Shown here piece after piece: positions 62,765-64,000 of a stretch of DNA of 64,000 nt. The translations under genes and the position numbers were made by a program. Below the pieces are notes generated by a model. That model did no database searches, was not told the DNA's origin, and saw only the letters and a list, made by a program, of their open reading frames with translations. The stretch is from Palsa-965 sp044448685 (GTDB taxonomy: Bacteria; Bacteroidota; Bacteroidia; Palsa-965): NCBI GenBank assembly GCA_044448685.1, contig JBIOHC010000009.1, positions 37,455-101,454 of the forward strand, given 5' to 3'. Position 1 is the first letter of the stretch. Every line of letters begins with the position of its first letter.

Positions 62765-63817
62765 ATGGTAAAACCTATCTATATCGGGACCCGGGCTGTA
62801 GGACCGGATTATCCTCCTCTCGTCATCGCAGAACTGGGGATCAATCATGAAGGATCATTAAAGACAGCTTTTGAAATGGTAGATGCGGCGGCAAGAGCTG
62901 GAGCGGAAGTGTTAAAACATCAGACGCATGTAGTGGAGGATGAGATGTCGGATGAAGCGAAGAAGATCATTCCCGGAAATGCTGATGTTTCAATTTTTGA
63001 AATTATGAAACGGTGTGCGCTTTCCGAAGAAGAGGAAATAAAACTCAAAGCTTATGTAGAATCCAAAGGCATGACTTTTATAAGCACACCATTTTCAAGG
63101 GCTGCCGCTGAAAGGCTCAGAAGAATGGATATTCCTGCCTACAAAATAGGCTCCGGCGAGTGTAATAATTTCCCCTTGCTCGAACATATAGCCACTTTCG
63201 GGAAACCGGTGATTCTAAGTACCGGAATGAATTCCATGGATAGCATTCTGAAAGCAGTCTCTGTTTTCAGAAAGCATAACACCCCCCTTGCTCTCCTGCA
63301 TTGTACGAATGTGTACCCGACACCGCCTCGTCTGGTTCGTCTGGGTGCTATGGTTCAGATGATGGATGAATTCCCGGAAACGGTCGTAGGTCTCTCTGAT
63401 CACACCACTTCCAGTTATACCTGTCTGGGTGCGGTAGCATTGGGTGCTTGCATCCTGGAAAGGCATTTTACAGATCATATGCAACGCCATGGGCCGGATA
63501 TTGTCTGTTCTATGGATGAAGATGCACTCAGACAACTCATCACCGGATCACGGATTATTTGGGAAGCAAGAGGTGGGAAGAAAGGTCCTGTTGCAGAGGA
63601 AAAGCCTACGATTGATTTCGCCTATGCATCGGTGGTTTCTATACGGCCTATCAGTAAAGGAGAATTATTTACACGCGAGAATATCTGGGTCAAACGACCC
63701 GGAACAGGTGAAATAAAAGCGGAAAAGTTCGAACAGGTTTTGGGAAAGTCAGCCCAAAAAGATATTCCCGACAGTGCATTGCTGTGCTGGTCTGACATTA
63801 AAGATGATAAGCTATGA
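62765..63817 (+). CDS. neuB: N-acetylneuraminate/legionaminate-type synthase
   Basis: From ATG 62765, four bases after the neuA stop, the protein has 350 residues; the frame opens at 62744 with an overlap. The TIM-barrel NeuB domain has VIAELGINHEGSLKTAFEMV, VLKHQTHVVEDEMSDEA, KIGSGECNNFPLLEHIA and GLSDHTTSSYTCLGAVALGA. A C-terminal SAF antifreeze-like domain follows (VSIRPISKGELFTRENIWVK). It condenses an N-acyl hexosamine-derived aldose with phosphoenolpyruvate. The HQTH form is one I associate with NeuB/LegI-like members. Confidence 0.92.
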   Translation: MVKPIYIGTRAVGPDYPPLVIAELGINHEGSLKTAFEMVDAAARAGAEVLKHQTHVVEDEMSDEAKKIIPGNADVSIFEIMKRCALSEEEEIKLKAYVESKGMTFISTPFSRAAAERLRRMDIPAYKIGSGECNNFPLLEHIATFGKPVILSTGMNSMDSILKAVSVFRKHNTPLALLHCTNVYPTPPRLVRLGAMVQMMDEFPETVVGLSDHTTSSYTCLGAVALGACILERHFTDHMQRHGPDIVCSMDEDALRQLITGSRIIWEARGGKKGPVAEEKPTIDFAYASVVSIRPISKGELFTRENIWVKRPGTGEIKAEKFEQVLGKSAQKDIPDSALLCWSDIKDDKL

Positions 63818-64000
63818 GAAAAGTATTTGTAGTAATTGAACGACGTGCCGATTACAGCCGGTACAAGCCTATCCTTGAACAAATGAAAAAGGATAGTTTT
63901 TTTAAGATACACCTGGTCGTGACCGGTATATGTCTCTTGGAAGAACATGGCAGTGATATCAATTACATTGAACAGGATGGATTTCAGATTTCGGCCCGGA
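63814..64000 (+). CDS. neuC: UDP-N-acetylglucosamine 2-epimerase (NeuC-like), partial
   Basis: The first 62 residues are in the window; the gene runs off the right edge. The start MRKVFVVIERRADYSRYKPI and HLVVTGICLLEEHGSDINYI follow the WecB/NeuC pattern of RxDYS and VTGxHL followed by a Gly after a short gap; the His of VTGxHL is replaced by Cys. It overlaps neuB by 4 bases (ATGA). It would supply ManNAc or a diNAc-sugar analogue to NeuB. Distinguishing NeuC from LegG or a plain WecB requires the rest of the protein. Confidence 0.8.
   Translation, partial: MRKVFVVIERRADYSRYKPILEQMKKDSFFKIHLVVTGICLLEEHGSDINYIEQDGFQISAR

Noticed and set aside
1..64000. tRNA, rRNA, insertion sequences, prophage, riboswitches
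   Set aside because: I looked through the intergenic gaps and saw no cloverleaf-like or conserved RNA sequence, no transposase and no phage gene. A covariance-model scan would be needed to exclude small RNAs.

Overview
The window is bacterial chromosome from a member of the Bacteroidota. Several features point there together: near-perfect TAnnTTTG -7 boxes in front of several genes, two of them with a TTTG or TTG element 21 bases upstream; a secreted protein ending in a type IX secretion (T9SS) sorting domain; an XrtF-type exosortase with its usual partner; periplasmic TonB C-terminal-domain proteins; and frequent TTG/GTG starts. No rRNA, tRNA, CRISPR array, insertion sequence or phage gene was seen. 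Genes are packed tightly and no gene-free stretch exceeds about 240 bases.

Left part (1-23.7 kb) is almost wholly minus-strand. Transcription order runs from right to left: LptD-like outer-membrane protein, M28 peptidase, RidA, then a polysaccharide block (AsnB, glycosyltransferase, Wza-like export lipoprotein, Wzc-like tyrosine kinase, RmlC, WecA/TagO-like phosphosugar transferase). It continues into housekeeping genes: LysM lytic transglycosylase, UvrA, LOG-family protein, GatB, a TlpA-like thioredoxin lipoprotein, an M1 peptidase, and LpxH, which starts with TTG and runs off the left edge.

Middle (23.7-48.1 kb). A plus-strand run carries AmiC-type amidase, an MCE/MlaD protein, and a split heterodisulfide-reductase-like Fe-S pair with a small HAD-like gene between its halves. 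A strong bidirectional terminator follows. The minus-strand genes after it are a small XRE-like protein, an OstA-like protein, PurA, a STAS protein and Fur (the last three joined by 4-base overlaps), a SpoIIAA/STAS-like protein, a Rel (p)ppGpp synthetase/hydrolase whose ACT domain lies in another frame, two secreted proteins, fumarylacetoacetase and a membrane protein. Next on the plus strand come two exported TonB-C proteins, an ECF sigma factor, a membrane-anchored probable anti-sigma partner, a membrane/spermidine-synthase-like fusion and an unknown 373-residue protein. An acyltransferase and GlyA return to the minus strand.

Right part (48.1-64 kb) is the accessory and most interesting section. 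A three-gene exosortase locus (accessory protein, exosortase, and a 74-residue PID-CTERM-like substrate whose mature peptide would be only about 20 Pro/Cys-rich residues) stands back-to-back with a second, orphan Wzc-like kinase and a phytanoyl-CoA-dioxygenase-like gene. A second bidirectional terminator separates these from an 1130-residue T9SS-exported repeat protein. Beyond it a plus-strand surface-glycan operon begins at a good promoter: Wzm/Wzt ABC exporter, SGNH hydrolase-like protein, two unlisted short ORFs, a NodU-family carbamoyltransferase, then NeuA, NeuB and the start of a NeuC-like epimerase. This predicts a carbamoylated or acyl-modified glycan containing a nonulosonic (sialic-like) acid, exported by an ABC transporter.
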